Source: Paraburkholderia ferrariae NBRC 106233 (GTDB lineage: Bacteria; Pseudomonadota; Gammaproteobacteria; Burkholderiales; Burkholderiaceae). Taken from it: 64,000 nt of DNA. The stretch spans positions 122,238 to 186,237 of the forward strand of contig NZ_BAYB01000022.1 in assembly GCF_000685035.1 (NCBI RefSeq). Direction: 5' to 3'. Position 1 is the stretch's first letter; each line of letters opens with the position of its first letter. A program made the position numbers and the translations under genes. Shown in pieces: positions 52,496-61,200 of the stretch. The notes beneath the pieces were generated by a model. It was given only the letters and a program-made list of their open reading frames with translations, was not told the DNA's origin and made no database searches.

Positions 52496-52540
52496 ATGCG
52501 AACGATGCGCGAACGATGAGCGAACGATGAGCGAAGGATG
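52496..52540 (+). repeat. 11-bp tandem repeats forming chained four-codon mini-ORFs before a LysR gene
   Basis: ATGCGCGAACG, ATGAGCGAACG and ATGAGCGAAGG (52505-52537) are tandem units, preceded by a 9-bp relative (ATGCGAACG, 52496). Each 11-bp unit starts with ATG and encodes a four-codon peptide (MRER, MSER, MSEG), whose TGA overlaps the next ATG as ATGA. The last overlaps the LysR start at 52538. This is a direct reading of the sequence; any translational coupling is inference. Confidence 0.7.
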
Positions 52541-53428
52541 ACCCGAAATCTCGATCTCGACCTGATCCGTACCTTCGTTGCCGTGGCCGATAGCGGCAGC
52601 ATGACCGTGGCGGCGAATCTGCTGCACATGACGCAGGGTGCGGTGAGCCAGCAGGTGAAGCGCCTGGAGGACGTGCTGGACTGCCTGCTGTTCGTGCGCC
52701 GTGCCCGCAAGCTGGAGCTGTCCCGGCAGGGCGAGCAGTTTCTGGCCAAAGCGCGTCAGTTGCTGCGCCTGAACGACGAAATCTGGGCCGACATGACCGC
52801 GCAAGACCTGCGCGGCAGCCTGCGCGTGGGCGTGCCCTACGATCTCGTGACGCCGCTTGCGCCCGCGATGAAGGCATTCACCGAGGCGCATCCGCATGTG
52901 GAAATCTCGCTGGTCTGCGCGGCGTCGCCGGAATTGAACGAGGCGGTGAATAGCGGGCGCGTGGACGTGTCGCTGGTCGAATACGTGGCGAGCGGTGCGG
53001 AGGGCGAAGTGGTCCGCGTCGAGCCGCTGGTATGGGTGAAGAGCCGCGACAGCGACGCGTGGCAGAAGCGGCCGTTGCCGCTCTCGATGGTGGACGAACG
53101 CTGCGCGTTCCGCCCCGTGGTGCTGGGTGCGCTCGCCGACGAAGGCATTGCATGGCGCACCGTATTCGAAAGCGGCAACCTCGAAGCGACGGCCGCAATG
53201 GTGCGTGCGGGCCTTGCGATCACGGCGTGGCTCGAATCGACCGTGCCGGCCGACCTGGAAATGCTCGGGCCGCAAGCGGCCGGTTTGCCCGTATTGCCCT
53301 CGTTCGCGATCTGCCTGCGATTACCCGCAACGGTGCTCCCCGCCGCGCAGGAATTCGCACGCTACGTGCGCGAAACCCTGTCGGGCGAGACGGCCAGCAC
53401 GCGCACGCGGCTTGCAAAGGTCGCGTGA
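52538..53428 (+). CDS. LysR-family regulator divergent from the LysE-cupin unit
   Basis: 296-residue LysR protein. HTH at about 5-65 (LDLDLIRTFVAVADSGSMTV, NLLHMTQGAVSQQVKRLEDV) and an effector domain (LRGSLRVGVPYDLVTPLAPA, VEISLVCAASPELNEAVNSG). It probably regulates the divergent LysE/cupin genes, 134 bp away. No good ribosome-binding site is visible; instead the ATG is the last of a chain of overlapping ATGA mini-ORFs (see the repeat entry), which may decide how it is translated. Confidence 0.9.
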   Translation: MTRNLDLDLIRTFVAVADSGSMTVAANLLHMTQGAVSQQVKRLEDVLDCLLFVRRARKLELSRQGEQFLAKARQLLRLNDEIWADMTAQDLRGSLRVGVPYDLVTPLAPAMKAFTEAHPHVEISLVCAASPELNEAVNSGRVDVSLVEYVASGAEGEVVRVEPLVWVKSRDSDAWQKRPLPLSMVDERCAFRPVVLGALADEGIAWRTVFESGNLEATAAMVRAGLAITAWLESTVPADLEMLGPQAAGLPVLPSFAICLRLPATVLPAAQEFARYVRETLSGETASTRTRLAKVA

Positions 53429-53738
53429 CGCGGTGCCGGCGCATGAAGTGCTTCAGGGGTTTGCCGTGGTCAATTCCCCGATCGCGAGCCTCTGCATCGG
53501 GGCCGTTGTCTGAGCAGCCGGAGTGTCGATAACAAAAAGCGATTCCCTGAACGCGGGGGCGATGTCGAAGCGCCCGGTCGATCTTCGCGCCCGGGCGTCG
53601 GGCGCTGGGCGGCCAGAAGTGGTCGCTCGACACGCCAGCGCAGATCGCCAGCAATTCGCTCATTTGCCGCACTTCGGACTTGCGCAGAATATCCCCTGGT
53701 TTGCTATCGTCGAATCTGTCCACGTTGAAGGTGCCCCC
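53429..53738. other. Intergenic stretch with no recognised gene
   Basis: 310 bp between the LysR and VOC genes. An open frame running into the VOC gene from 53523 has no family-like sequence before the VOC start. No clear terminator, promoter or repeat was found. Confidence 0.4.
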
Positions 53739-54176
53739 ATGATCGACCACGTCTATATTTCCGTTACCAACATCGAGAAGTCGCTGGCCTTCTATTCCGA
53801 AGCGCTGAAGCCACTCGGCTGGAGCCTGTTCGGCAACTACGATTCCGCTTCGGGACCCGAGGGTGTCCCTGATCTTTACGGCATCGGCGACGATGTGTAC
53901 GGCAAAGGTAACGCGGTCGGATCGAGCATCTGGCTGCGCCAACGCAAGCCTGGCGAGACCGGCATTTACCTCGGGATCGTCTGCGACAGCAATGGACTGG
54001 TCGATGCCGCTTACGCAGCCGCGATCCAGGCAGGCGGCACCGACGAGGGAAAACCAGCGGACCGCACCTACTTCGCCCCCGGCTACTACGCCGCCAACGT
54101 CGCCGACTTCGACGGCAACCGTCTTGAGTTCGTACACAAAGCGTGGAATCCCGTGCGGTCTCGGCAATCTGCTTGA
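53739..54176 (+). CDS. VOC (glyoxalase/dioxygenase-fold) family protein
   Basis: 145-residue protein with the vicinal-oxygen-chelate fold: MIDHVYISVTNIEKSLAFYS supplies the first metal His, and ADFDGNRLEFVHKAW the distal Glu. TYFAPGYYAANVADFDGN is the common end of this subfamily. Homologues include lactoylglutathione lyase-like and resistance proteins of uncertain function. It is a single gene 96 bp before the convergent kinase gene. Confidence 0.87.
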   Translation: MIDHVYISVTNIEKSLAFYSEALKPLGWSLFGNYDSASGPEGVPDLYGIGDDVYGKGNAVGSSIWLRQRKPGETGIYLGIVCDSNGLVDAAYAAAIQAGGTDEGKPADRTYFAPGYYAANVADFDGNRLEFVHKAWNPVRSRQSA

Positions 54177-54271
54177 TTCACCGGTGCCGTCACCACCGGC
54201 ACAAGACCTCCGGACGCTGGAGGGGGCGAAGACGATGGCGCTCGACGCTCAGGGCCATCGGGTGTATCTCG

Positions 54272-55666
54272 TCACGTCCCGGTTTGCGCCGGCAAGTTCA
54301 TCTGCACGCGTAGTCCCTTGCCGTCGCGAGGCGTGCCGAGCGACATCGTGCCGTTGTGGGCGCGCACGATTTCCTTCGCGATGGCGAGGCCGAGCCCGCT
54401 CCCTTCTTCGCCCGACGCACGGAAGAACGGTTCGAACACGCGTTCGCGCAGTTCTTCCGGAATGCCGGCGCCCTGGTCGAGCACCTGGATCGTCACGGTG
54501 CCATCGGATTGCCTCGCGTCGATGGTCACTTGCGTGCCATCGGGCGCGTAGCGGATCGCATTGTCGATGAGATTCGAGAGCGCGGCCGAGAGCAAGGTTT
54601 CGCTGCCGTTCACGACCAGAGGCGGTTCGATCGACACCACCAGTTCGATGTCCTTTCGGCGCGCGGCAAGCGCTAGCTTCTCGACGGCGCGCGCCGTCAC
54701 CTCGCTCATGTCCACGGCCTCGCCATGGAACGCGCTGTAGTCGGCGGCTTCGGCCTGCGCCAGCATGAGCAACTGGTTGATCAGCGACACCATGGCCTGA
54801 TTGCTGTGATGCATCGCCAGCAGCGTTTCCCGCACGTCTTCGAGGCGCCCCTGGCGGCGCGCGTACTGAAGCTGCATGCCGAGCAGGGTGAGCGGGGTGC
54901 GGATCTGGTGCGCGGCATCGGCGATAAAGCGGCGCTGCGTCATGGCCTGACGCTCGATCACGTCGAGGCACGCGTTGAAGGCCGCGATGAGCGGCTGCAA
55001 CTCGGCATGCACGTCGGCGGTATCGATGCGCACGCGGCCAGGCGTCGGACGGCCCGCGAGCCCGGCGGCGAGCCGCGAGAGCGGGCGCAGTTCGAGCGTG
55101 AGGCCGAGGCTCACCAGCACCATGGCTGCCGCAATGCTGCCGAGGATGTACGCGAGTTGCGGCTTCCAGAGCGATGCAATCATGGCGTCGCGGGCGATCT
55201 GCGTGCGGCCGACCGACACCACCACGTCGATGGTGCGGCCCGCATCGTACATGGGGCGCACGAGCGAAACCGCGCGGATCGGCGTTTGCAAAACGCGTGC
55301 GTCGTACCAGTCCGGCGATCCGGCGGCAAGCGGCAGGGAAAGATGCGGGGGAGGAAAATCGGACGTGCCGGCGATCACGGCGCCGCCCGCCACTTCCACG
55401 CGGTAGAACACCTGATCGCCCTCAGGTGTGCCAACGATCTGGATCGTGCTGGGCGAAACGGACGCGACCAGCGTGTCGCCGTTCCAGCGCACGTCGGCTG
55501 CCATCACGCGCGCGGCCGCGAGGAGTGCGGCATCCTGCAAAAGATCGGCGGTGCGCTGCGCATTGGCATGCGTGAGCCAGCCCGCAACGAGGCTGAACGC
55601 CGTCATCGGCACGATGAGCCAGAGCAGCAGCCGCGCCCGCAGACTACGTTCGCGGCGCTTCTTCAT
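54272..55666 (-). CDS. tctE: Sensor histidine kinase, TctE-like
   Basis: 464-residue inner-membrane kinase. Two membrane segments (about 12-32 and 171-193) bracket a periplasmic sensor of some 135 residues. A HAMP-like linker leads to the phosphoacceptor His253 in FIADAAHQIRTPLTLLGMQL, the TctE-type H-box. The ATP-binding part follows (LSNLIDNAIRYAPDGTQVTI, DQGAGIPEELRERVFEPFFR). It overlaps the end of the response-regulator gene by 23 bp. An MHS carrier of the citrate type lies just beyond the regulator, so sensing a tricarboxylate or similar acid is likely. Confidence 0.88.
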   Translation of the reverse strand: MKKRRERSLRARLLLWLIVPMTAFSLVAGWLTHANAQRTADLLQDAALLAAARVMAADVRWNGDTLVASVSPSTIQIVGTPEGDQVFYRVEVAGGAVIAGTSDFPPPHLSLPLAAGSPDWYDARVLQTPIRAVSLVRPMYDAGRTIDVVVSVGRTQIARDAMIASLWKPQLAYILGSIAAAMVLVSLGLTLELRPLSRLAAGLAGRPTPGRVRIDTADVHAELQPLIAAFNACLDVIERQAMTQRRFIADAAHQIRTPLTLLGMQLQYARRQGRLEDVRETLLAMHHSNQAMVSLINQLLMLAQAEAADYSAFHGEAVDMSEVTARAVEKLALAARRKDIELVVSIEPPLVVNGSETLLSAALSNLIDNAIRYAPDGTQVTIDARQSDGTVTIQVLDQGAGIPEELRERVFEPFFRASGEEGSGLGLAIAKEIVRAHNGTMSLGTPRDGKGLRVQMNLPAQTGT

Positions 55667-56324
55667 GTTCGAGCAGGTAGCCTAGCCCGCGCAGCGTGAT
55701 GATGGCCGCGGTGCTTTTCTCGATCTTCTTTCTGAGGCGCGAGACGTAGATTTCGATGGCGTCGCCGCTCGGCGGCGCATCGCCGTCGTTGACGGCCCCG
55801 GCCAGCACCGCCTTCGACACGGTACGGCCCGCCTGCAGGATCAGCGCTTCGAGCACGGCATGCTCGCGCGGCGTGAGCGAGAGCGCTTCGTCGCCGACGA
55901 AGAATTGGCGCCGGTCCATGTCGTAGAGCAGCGTGCCGCAGCGGATGCGGTTCGTGCGCGCCGGCGCATGGCGGCGCGCCAGCACCTTGATGCGGGCCAC
56001 CAGTTCGCGGTCGTCGAACGGCTTGACCACGTAGTCGTCGGCGCCCGCGCTCAGGCAGATGACCTTTTCGCCCACGTCGCCCGTGGCGGTCAGCACCAGC
56101 ACGGGCGTTTCGTTGGCGTGCTCCCGCATGCGGCGCAGGAGCGCCTTGCCGGACATGCCAGGCAGGTTCAGATCGAGCAGCACGACGTCGTAGCGCGCAT
56201 CGTGCAGGATGGCCTCGGCGGTTTCGCCGTCGGGCGCGTGCTCGACGAGGAAACCCTCGTCGGCCAGCATCTTCGAGAGCCAGTGCGCGAGCTGCGGGTT
56301 GTCTTCGATCAGCAGGAGTCTCAT
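55644..56324 (-). CDS. tctD: OmpR-family response regulator, TctD-like
   Basis: 226-residue regulator. The receiver domain has MRLLLIEDNPQLAHWLSKML and phosphoacceptor Asp51 (VVLLDLNLPGMSGK), with Lys in VVKPFDD. The C-terminal winged helix is of OmpR type (GDEALSLTPREHAVLEALIL, IEIYVSRLRKKIEKS). Its stop lies 23 bp inside the kinase gene, so the pair is co-translated, and the MHS carrier gene lies 22 bp upstream on the same strand. Confidence 0.9.
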   Translation of the reverse strand: MRLLLIEDNPQLAHWLSKMLADEGFLVEHAPDGETAEAILHDARYDVVLLDLNLPGMSGKALLRRMREHANETPVLVLTATGDVGEKVICLSAGADDYVVKPFDDRELVARIKVLARRHAPARTNRIRCGTLLYDMDRRQFFVGDEALSLTPREHAVLEALILQAGRTVSKAVLAGAVNDGDAPPSGDAIEIYVSRLRKKIEKSTAAIITLRGLGYLLEHEEAPRT

Positions 56325-56346
56325 CGGGCAGAAAAGTGCAGAAGAA

Positions 56347-57639
56347 TCAGGCCGCCTCGTAACGATTGCGCGCCCGCTGCGAACGGTAGATTACCAGCGT
56401 CGCCACCGCGCCGCACAGTCCGGCGAGTCCCATCCACGCGCCCGGTGCGGCCTTGTCGCCGGTGATATGGATGAGCCAGGTCGAGATGGCCGGCGTGAAG
56501 CCGCCCACCAGCGTCGCGAGGCTATAGGCCATCGAGAAGCCCGTCGTGCGCACGTGCGCCGGCATCAGTTCGGTGAGGGCCACGACCATCGCACCGTTGT
56601 ACCATGCGTAGAGCACCGAGAGCCACAGTTGCACCAGCAGCAGCCGTTCGAAGGAGGGCGCCGCCACGAGCCACTGCATCGCCGGATACGAGGTCAGGAT
56701 GGTCAGCGCGGTGAAGATCAGCAGGATGGGGCGCCGCCCGATGCGATCGGAAACGGCGCCGGAGATGGGCAGCCAGATCAGGTTCGAGATCCCCACGCAC
56801 AGGGTGACGATCAGCGAATCGAGGGCGGAAAGATGCAGGACGGTCTTGCCGAACGTGGGCGTGTACGTGGTGATGAGGTAGAACGAGGCGGTGGTCATCA
56901 CCACGAGCCCCATGCCTGCGACGATCAGCCCGGCATTGCCGAGCATGGACTTCATGATCTCGCCCATGCTGGGGTGATGCTTGCGCGCGGCGAATTCGTC
57001 GGTTTCGCGCAGCGTGCGGCGAATCAGGAACAGGAACGGCACGATCAGGCAGCCGATCAGGAACGGCACGCGCCAGCCCCATGCGGTTACCTCGCTCGCC
57101 GGCAGAAGCTGGTTGAGCAGCACGCCCAGGGCCGCCGCGAAGATCACGGCAACCTGCTGGCTGCCCGACTGCCACGCGCAGAAAAAGCCGCGTTTGCCGG
57201 GCGGCGCGATCTCCGCCAGATAGACCGAGACGCCGCCCAGTTCCACGCCTGCGGAAAAGCCCTGGAGCAGGCGCCCCAGCAGCACGACGATGGGTGCCAC
57301 GATGCCGATGGTGGCGTAGCCCGGCACGAAGGCAACGCAGGCGGTGCCGATCGCCATCAGCGAGAGCGAGAGAATGAGACCCTTGCGGCGTCCGTGGCGG
57401 TCCACGTAGGCGCCGAGCACCAGCGCGCCGATGGGGCGCATGACGAACCCCGCGCCGAACACCGAGAGTGCGAGCAGAAGCGACACGAATTCGCTTTCCG
57501 CGGGGAAGAAGGTGCGAGCGATGGCGCTCGCGTAATACGCGTAGACGGTGAAGTCGTACATCTCGAGAAAGTTGCCGCTGACGACGCGGAAAACCGACCG
57601 GAAGTGCGATTCGGGACGACGTGCGCTAGATGGTTCCAT
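56347..57639 (-). CDS. MHS-family (citrate/dicarboxylate:H+ symporter type) MFS transporter
   Basis: 430-residue carrier with 12 predicted helices. FLEMYDFTVYAYYASAIART and the loop GAGFVMRPIGALVLGAYVDR HGRRKG define the metabolite:H+ symporter family; GRLLQGFSAGVELGGVSVYL is the helix-4/5 motif. It is likely a citrate or related acid importer. It is transcribed just ahead of the TctDE-like pair with 22 bp spacing, consistent with signal-linked control. ATG at 57637-57639 follows an AGAGGG leader; fifteen further upstream codons are open but unlikely. Confidence 0.9.
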   Translation of the reverse strand: MEPSSARRPESHFRSVFRVVSGNFLEMYDFTVYAYYASAIARTFFPAESEFVSLLLALSVFGAGFVMRPIGALVLGAYVDRHGRRKGLILSLSLMAIGTACVAFVPGYATIGIVAPIVVLLGRLLQGFSAGVELGGVSVYLAEIAPPGKRGFFCAWQSGSQQVAVIFAAALGVLLNQLLPASEVTAWGWRVPFLIGCLIVPFLFLIRRTLRETDEFAARKHHPSMGEIMKSMLGNAGLIVAGMGLVVMTTASFYLITTYTPTFGKTVLHLSALDSLIVTLCVGISNLIWLPISGAVSDRIGRRPILLIFTALTILTSYPAMQWLVAAPSFERLLLVQLWLSVLYAWYNGAMVVALTELMPAHVRTTGFSMAYSLATLVGGFTPAISTWLIHITGDKAAPGAWMGLAGLCGAVATLVIYRSQRARNRYEAA

Positions 57640-57732
57640 GATGCCCTCTTGTAACGTAAGGACGAGTCTCGACAACCGGCGCACGAGGCGCGCGCCGGGC
57701 AGATTGTTCGCAGTGCTAAAGGGGAGGCGCAG

Positions 57733-58722
57733 CTAGCCGATGTCCATCACGGCCTTGCCTGCCTGGCGGCGTTCTTCGAGCGCGGCGTGCGCGGCCTCGA
57801 CGGTATCGAGCGTGTAGCGCCCGTTGATCTCGATGTGCAGCGCGCCTTGTGCGATGGCTGCGAATACGTCGTCGGCGCGGCGCTGTACCGTTGCTGCGTC
57901 GGCAATGTGATCGGCGAGCCTCGGCCGCGTGAGAAACAGCGAGCCCGCTTCGCCGAGTTCGTACGGATCGAGGTCGCGAATGGGGCCGGTGACCGAACCG
58001 TAGTTCACGACGAGACCGCGCGTGCGTGTGGCCCGGAAGCTGTCGCGCAGCGTGGTGTGGCCCACGGCGTCGAACACCACGTCCACGCCTTTGCCGTGCG
58101 TAAGTTCGCGGATGCGGTCCGCAAAGCCGCCGTCTTCGTACATGAGCACGTGATCGGCGCCGCGCGCCTGCGCGATGGCGGCTTTTTCGGGCGAACTCGT
58201 GGTGGCGAACACCGTGGCGCCGCGCCGCTTCGCAAGCTGGACCAGCAACTGGCCGATCCCGCCCGAAGCGGCATGCACGAGGCAGGTATGGCCCGCTTCG
58301 ATGTGCGCGACGTCGTCCAGCAGATAGTGCGCGGTCGAACCCTGGAAGATCGCGGCGGCCGCAACGTCGTAGGCAATGCGCGCGGGCAGCTTCGCCAGAC
58401 GCGCGGCCGGCACCACCGCGTAGTCCGCATAGGCGCCCCACGAGATGCACCACGCCACCCGGTTGCCCGTGCGCAGCGACGTCACGCCCGCGCCCGTTTT
58501 CACCACCTCGCCCGCGCCTTCCATGCCGAGCGTGCACGGCAGCCGCACAGGGTAGGTGCGCGAATCGCGATACTTGCCTTGCCGCGTGTGTACGTCCATG
58601 AAGTTGATGCCCGCGCACACCACGCGCACCAGCACTTCACCCGGCCCGGGTTGCGGAATGTCGATCTCGACGCGCCGCAGCACTTCGGGGCCGCCGTATT
58701 CGTGTATCTGGATGGCTCGCAT
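57733..58722 (-). CDS. Quinone oxidoreductase-like (QOR) NADPH-dependent MDR protein
   Basis: 329-residue medium-chain reductase. It starts MRAIQIHEYGGPEVLRRVEI, a QOR signature, and has GRITYDVAAAA-like helix region (ARIAYDVAAAAIFQGSTAHY) and the nucleotide motif LVHAASGGIGQLLVQLAKRR. Cys/His zinc ligands of alcohol dehydrogenases are absent. It reduces quinones or enones with NADPH and is cytosolic. It lies alone between the MHS gene and an orphan binding protein on the same strand. Confidence 0.9.
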   Translation of the reverse strand: MRAIQIHEYGGPEVLRRVEIDIPQPGPGEVLVRVVCAGINFMDVHTRQGKYRDSRTYPVRLPCTLGMEGAGEVVKTGAGVTSLRTGNRVAWCISWGAYADYAVVPAARLAKLPARIAYDVAAAAIFQGSTAHYLLDDVAHIEAGHTCLVHAASGGIGQLLVQLAKRRGATVFATTSSPEKAAIAQARGADHVLMYEDGGFADRIRELTHGKGVDVVFDAVGHTTLRDSFRATRTRGLVVNYGSVTGPIRDLDPYELGEAGSLFLTRPRLADHIADAATVQRRADDVFAAIAQGALHIEINGRYTLDTVEAAHAALEERRQAGKAVMDIG

Positions 58723-58763
58723 GAGACTGTCTCCGGACGGGATAGGAAATACGCTGGCGCAGG

Positions 58764-59804
58764 TCAGCGCGCGCTTGCGCCGTTGCGGCTTGCTGCGTCT
58801 GCGTCCGTGGACGGGGTCTCGACGAAGCGGTTGGTGTAGGTCCGCGCAAGATCGATGTGACGCGGCGACACTTCGGGATCGACTTGAGCGAGCACGGCGA
58901 GCACGGCCGGCGGCCCCTTCTGCGGCATCGCCCCGGTCGGCGAATACGCGGGCCGCGCCGCAGCGAGGGCCTGCTGATAGAGCGCTTTGTCGCTGCCGCG
59001 TATCGTTGCGGGCACAACGGCGGCGATCTCCGCGTCGCTGTGCGTCCGGATGAAACGCAGCGCGTCGCGTACGGCGCGCACCAGCCGCGCGGTTTCGTCC
59101 CGATGGGCGTCGATCCAGTCGCGCCGCATGTAGACACAGGCGCCGACATAAGGGCCGCCTAGCTGCGACTGCGTATCCTGCATGCTGCGCAGATCGACGA
59201 GGGGCCGCACTTCATGGCGCGTCAGCATGCGCGTGGCGGTGGGCTCTTCGATCATCCCCGCATCGACGCTGCCATCGACGATAGCCTGCTCGAACGCCGC
59301 TTCGCTTGCGAGCGGCACGAGCGTGTAGGCCCCGGGTGGCACGCCGGCGCGCTCCACGAGGTAGCGCGTCAGGACATAGGTCGAAGATCCGAACCCGGTT
59401 ACGCCCAGACGGCGGCCGCGCGCGTCGGCGAGAGTTCGCATGGTGCTGTCGCTGCGGGCCAGTTCGATGAGGCCGGCCGACTGCGCCAGCACGATGACCG
59501 ACTGCACGTCCATGCCGCGGCTTTGCAGCGTGATGGTGTGGTCGTAGTAGCCGACCGCGCCCTGGATTGCGCCCGCAACGAGTTCGGTGGATGTGTCGAT
59601 GCCGGCCGGTGCGGAGACGATGCGCACATCGAGCCCTTGCCGCCGGAAGTAACCCAGCGTGTCCGCGAGCACGACCGGCAGGTACACGAGCTTGGCGGCG
59701 CCGCCCGTCATCAGCACGATCGGCTGCGCATACGCGGCCCGCGCCGCGGTGAGCGTGATGAAGCACAGCAGTGTGCAGATCAGCGGTCCTGCCCGGCGCG
59801 GCAT
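58764..59804 (-). CDS. Orphan NitT/TauT-type periplasmic binding protein
   Basis: 346-residue secreted binding protein. The signal peptide PLICTLLCFITLTAARAAYA is followed by a mature part starting QPIVLMTGGAAKLVYLPVVL, with LGYFRRQGLDVRIVSAPAGI and DGSVDAGMIEEPTATRML in the NMT1/SsuA fold. No permease or ATPase gene is next to it, so it may serve a transporter elsewhere, or act in sensing. ATG at 59802-59804 with GGAGAC leader. The frame is open to 59942. Confidence 0.85.
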   Translation of the reverse strand: MPRRAGPLICTLLCFITLTAARAAYAQPIVLMTGGAAKLVYLPVVLADTLGYFRRQGLDVRIVSAPAGIDTSTELVAGAIQGAVGYYDHTITLQSRGMDVQSVIVLAQSAGLIELARSDSTMRTLADARGRRLGVTGFGSSTYVLTRYLVERAGVPPGAYTLVPLASEAAFEQAIVDGSVDAGMIEEPTATRMLTRHEVRPLVDLRSMQDTQSQLGGPYVGACVYMRRDWIDAHRDETARLVRAVRDALRFIRTHSDAEIAAVVPATIRGSDKALYQQALAAARPAYSPTGAMPQKGPPAVLAVLAQVDPEVSPRHIDLARTYTNRFVETPSTDADAASRNGASAR

Positions 59805-60717
59805 TCCAGTCTCCTTGTGTACGGGAAGCGCCCGTCGATGCGGGCGTCGGCATGCGGGGCAGTATAAGGAAGCCCGCCCTTCTGATCGCTTTCCGCGGGC
59901 GCGCTGTTTTCTAAGTGATTTCCCCAGCCCGACTGCGTCCACGGGGGCGACCGCGCAAGGCGTGCTTCGGGGAGATGGCGGGCGCTGACGCGGTATCGAT
60001 TTACCCCCGGAGACTTAACCTGGACCTCGGGTATCCGGTTTGCATTAATTCGTGTCTGCGTCAAGGTGCTGAGTTGATTTTTCTTTGGTAGGAAATCGCT
60101 CCGGGAGTCGCCGCTGAAATTGCTTTAATCCGCATGATTTATCGGATGACGGTCAAAAAGGGCTTGTTTGTAATTCTTTGAAATATTGCAAATTCCTTTC
60201 TATTTTGATGCCGCTTCCCTGCTCAGGCCGATAGTAGCGGGGGAAAAGCTTACCGTTCATATTGGAAAGCGATTGCGGGATTTCCAATGAAAGTATTTTG
60301 TATGAAATGAGGTGTTGGGTTTCGTTAACCACGATTGCGCCGTCATACCGGGTCGTTTACGATCCGCGAGAGTCAGCGCTGAACGATTATTGACGGAGCC
60401 GTATTAGCTGTATTCGGTATCGAATAAGCAATGAGAAATTGCACGGTCGATTTATTCCGCCCGCCCGCTGCCGATCCCGGTTTTTCCCTTGACGACGTAG
60501 TGTTGAACGGCGCAACGCCGGTTGAGCGGATGCGGCGGGAAGCCGAGCCGTTCTGCGATGAGTTGACGTGATGTGACGTTGTAGCGCCGGCAGGGTTTAT
60601 GGCCGGCGAAGCAGGGCGGCCGATCGAGTCGGCCAGTAACGCATAACAAAACGCATTGAATAATTAACGCATAAACATGCACCGGGATGTTTTCATCCCT
60701 GCAGACCGGGGGCCAGA
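59805..60717. other. Long AT-rich intergenic region
   Basis: About 910 bp. From roughly 60000 to 60470 base composition drops markedly, with stretches such as TTGTAATTCTTTGAAATATT. No credible gene was found; leftward open frames in 60450-61135 read as Arg/Gly-rich noise and mirror the rightward gene. The AT-rich block is a plausible silencer- or regulator-controlled promoter for the surface-protein genes that follow. Confidence 0.45.
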
Positions 60718-61140
60718 GTGAAGCCAGTACCCACCCATGCCGCGCTTGTTGCGGCAATCGGGCAGCGGTTCGTGCTCGTCGCATCCGACGAGCCTTCCGC
60801 CGATGCGCGTCTTGCCGCCTCGCCGCCCGGCGTGCCGATGGACGAAAACTACGTCCGCTTCCCGGCCATTTTCGAACTTCCCCCGGCATCCACTTTCCCC
60901 AGGACGTATTTCGCATCGCGGCCCTCGGGCCGGACAACGGGGACCGCCGCGATTTCGATTCCGGCCACTTTGGCCACGGCGAACACCACGCTCGCGCCGT
61001 TCAACGCGCCGGTCACGACTTCGGCGCCGGCGGTGCAAGTCGGTCCGGCGGCCCTTGGCGAGTCGTTCTCGCTGCGCAATCCGTACCTTGGGCTCACCTG
61101 CATCATCGCGCTGCAGGGCATGTACCCGACCCATTCGTAG
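60718..61140 (+). CDS. Small protein resembling a phage tail-collar C-terminus
   Basis: 140 residues from GTG. The last third is the clearest part: SFSLRNPYLGLTCIIALQGM followed by YPTHS, the usual ending of tail-collar/microcystin-dependent-protein-like proteins (NPYL.L.YIIALQGIFPS). Upstream, VRFPAIFELPPASTFPRTYF and ATLATANTTLAPFNAPVTTS look like beta-rich fibre sequence. The collar domain expected before it is missing, so it may be a truncated or compact member. It precedes the giant adhesin by 60 bp, and such proteins sit beside large secreted repeat proteins in relatives, as I recall. Confidence 0.55.
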   Translation: MKPVPTHAALVAAIGQRFVLVASDEPSADARLAASPPGVPMDENYVRFPAIFELPPASTFPRTYFASRPSGRTTGTAAISIPATLATANTTLAPFNAPVTTSAPAVQVGPAALGESFSLRNPYLGLTCIIALQGMYPTHS

Positions 61141-61200
61141 GCAGCACCGCGACGCCGGTGCCTGCGGGCGCCGGCGGCCAGCTTCGGAGACATTTCAACC

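Noticed and set aside
60452..61134. Leftward open frames of 150-160 codons
   Set aside because: Arg/Gly-rich mirror of the rightward gene with the tail-collar-like ending; no start signal.
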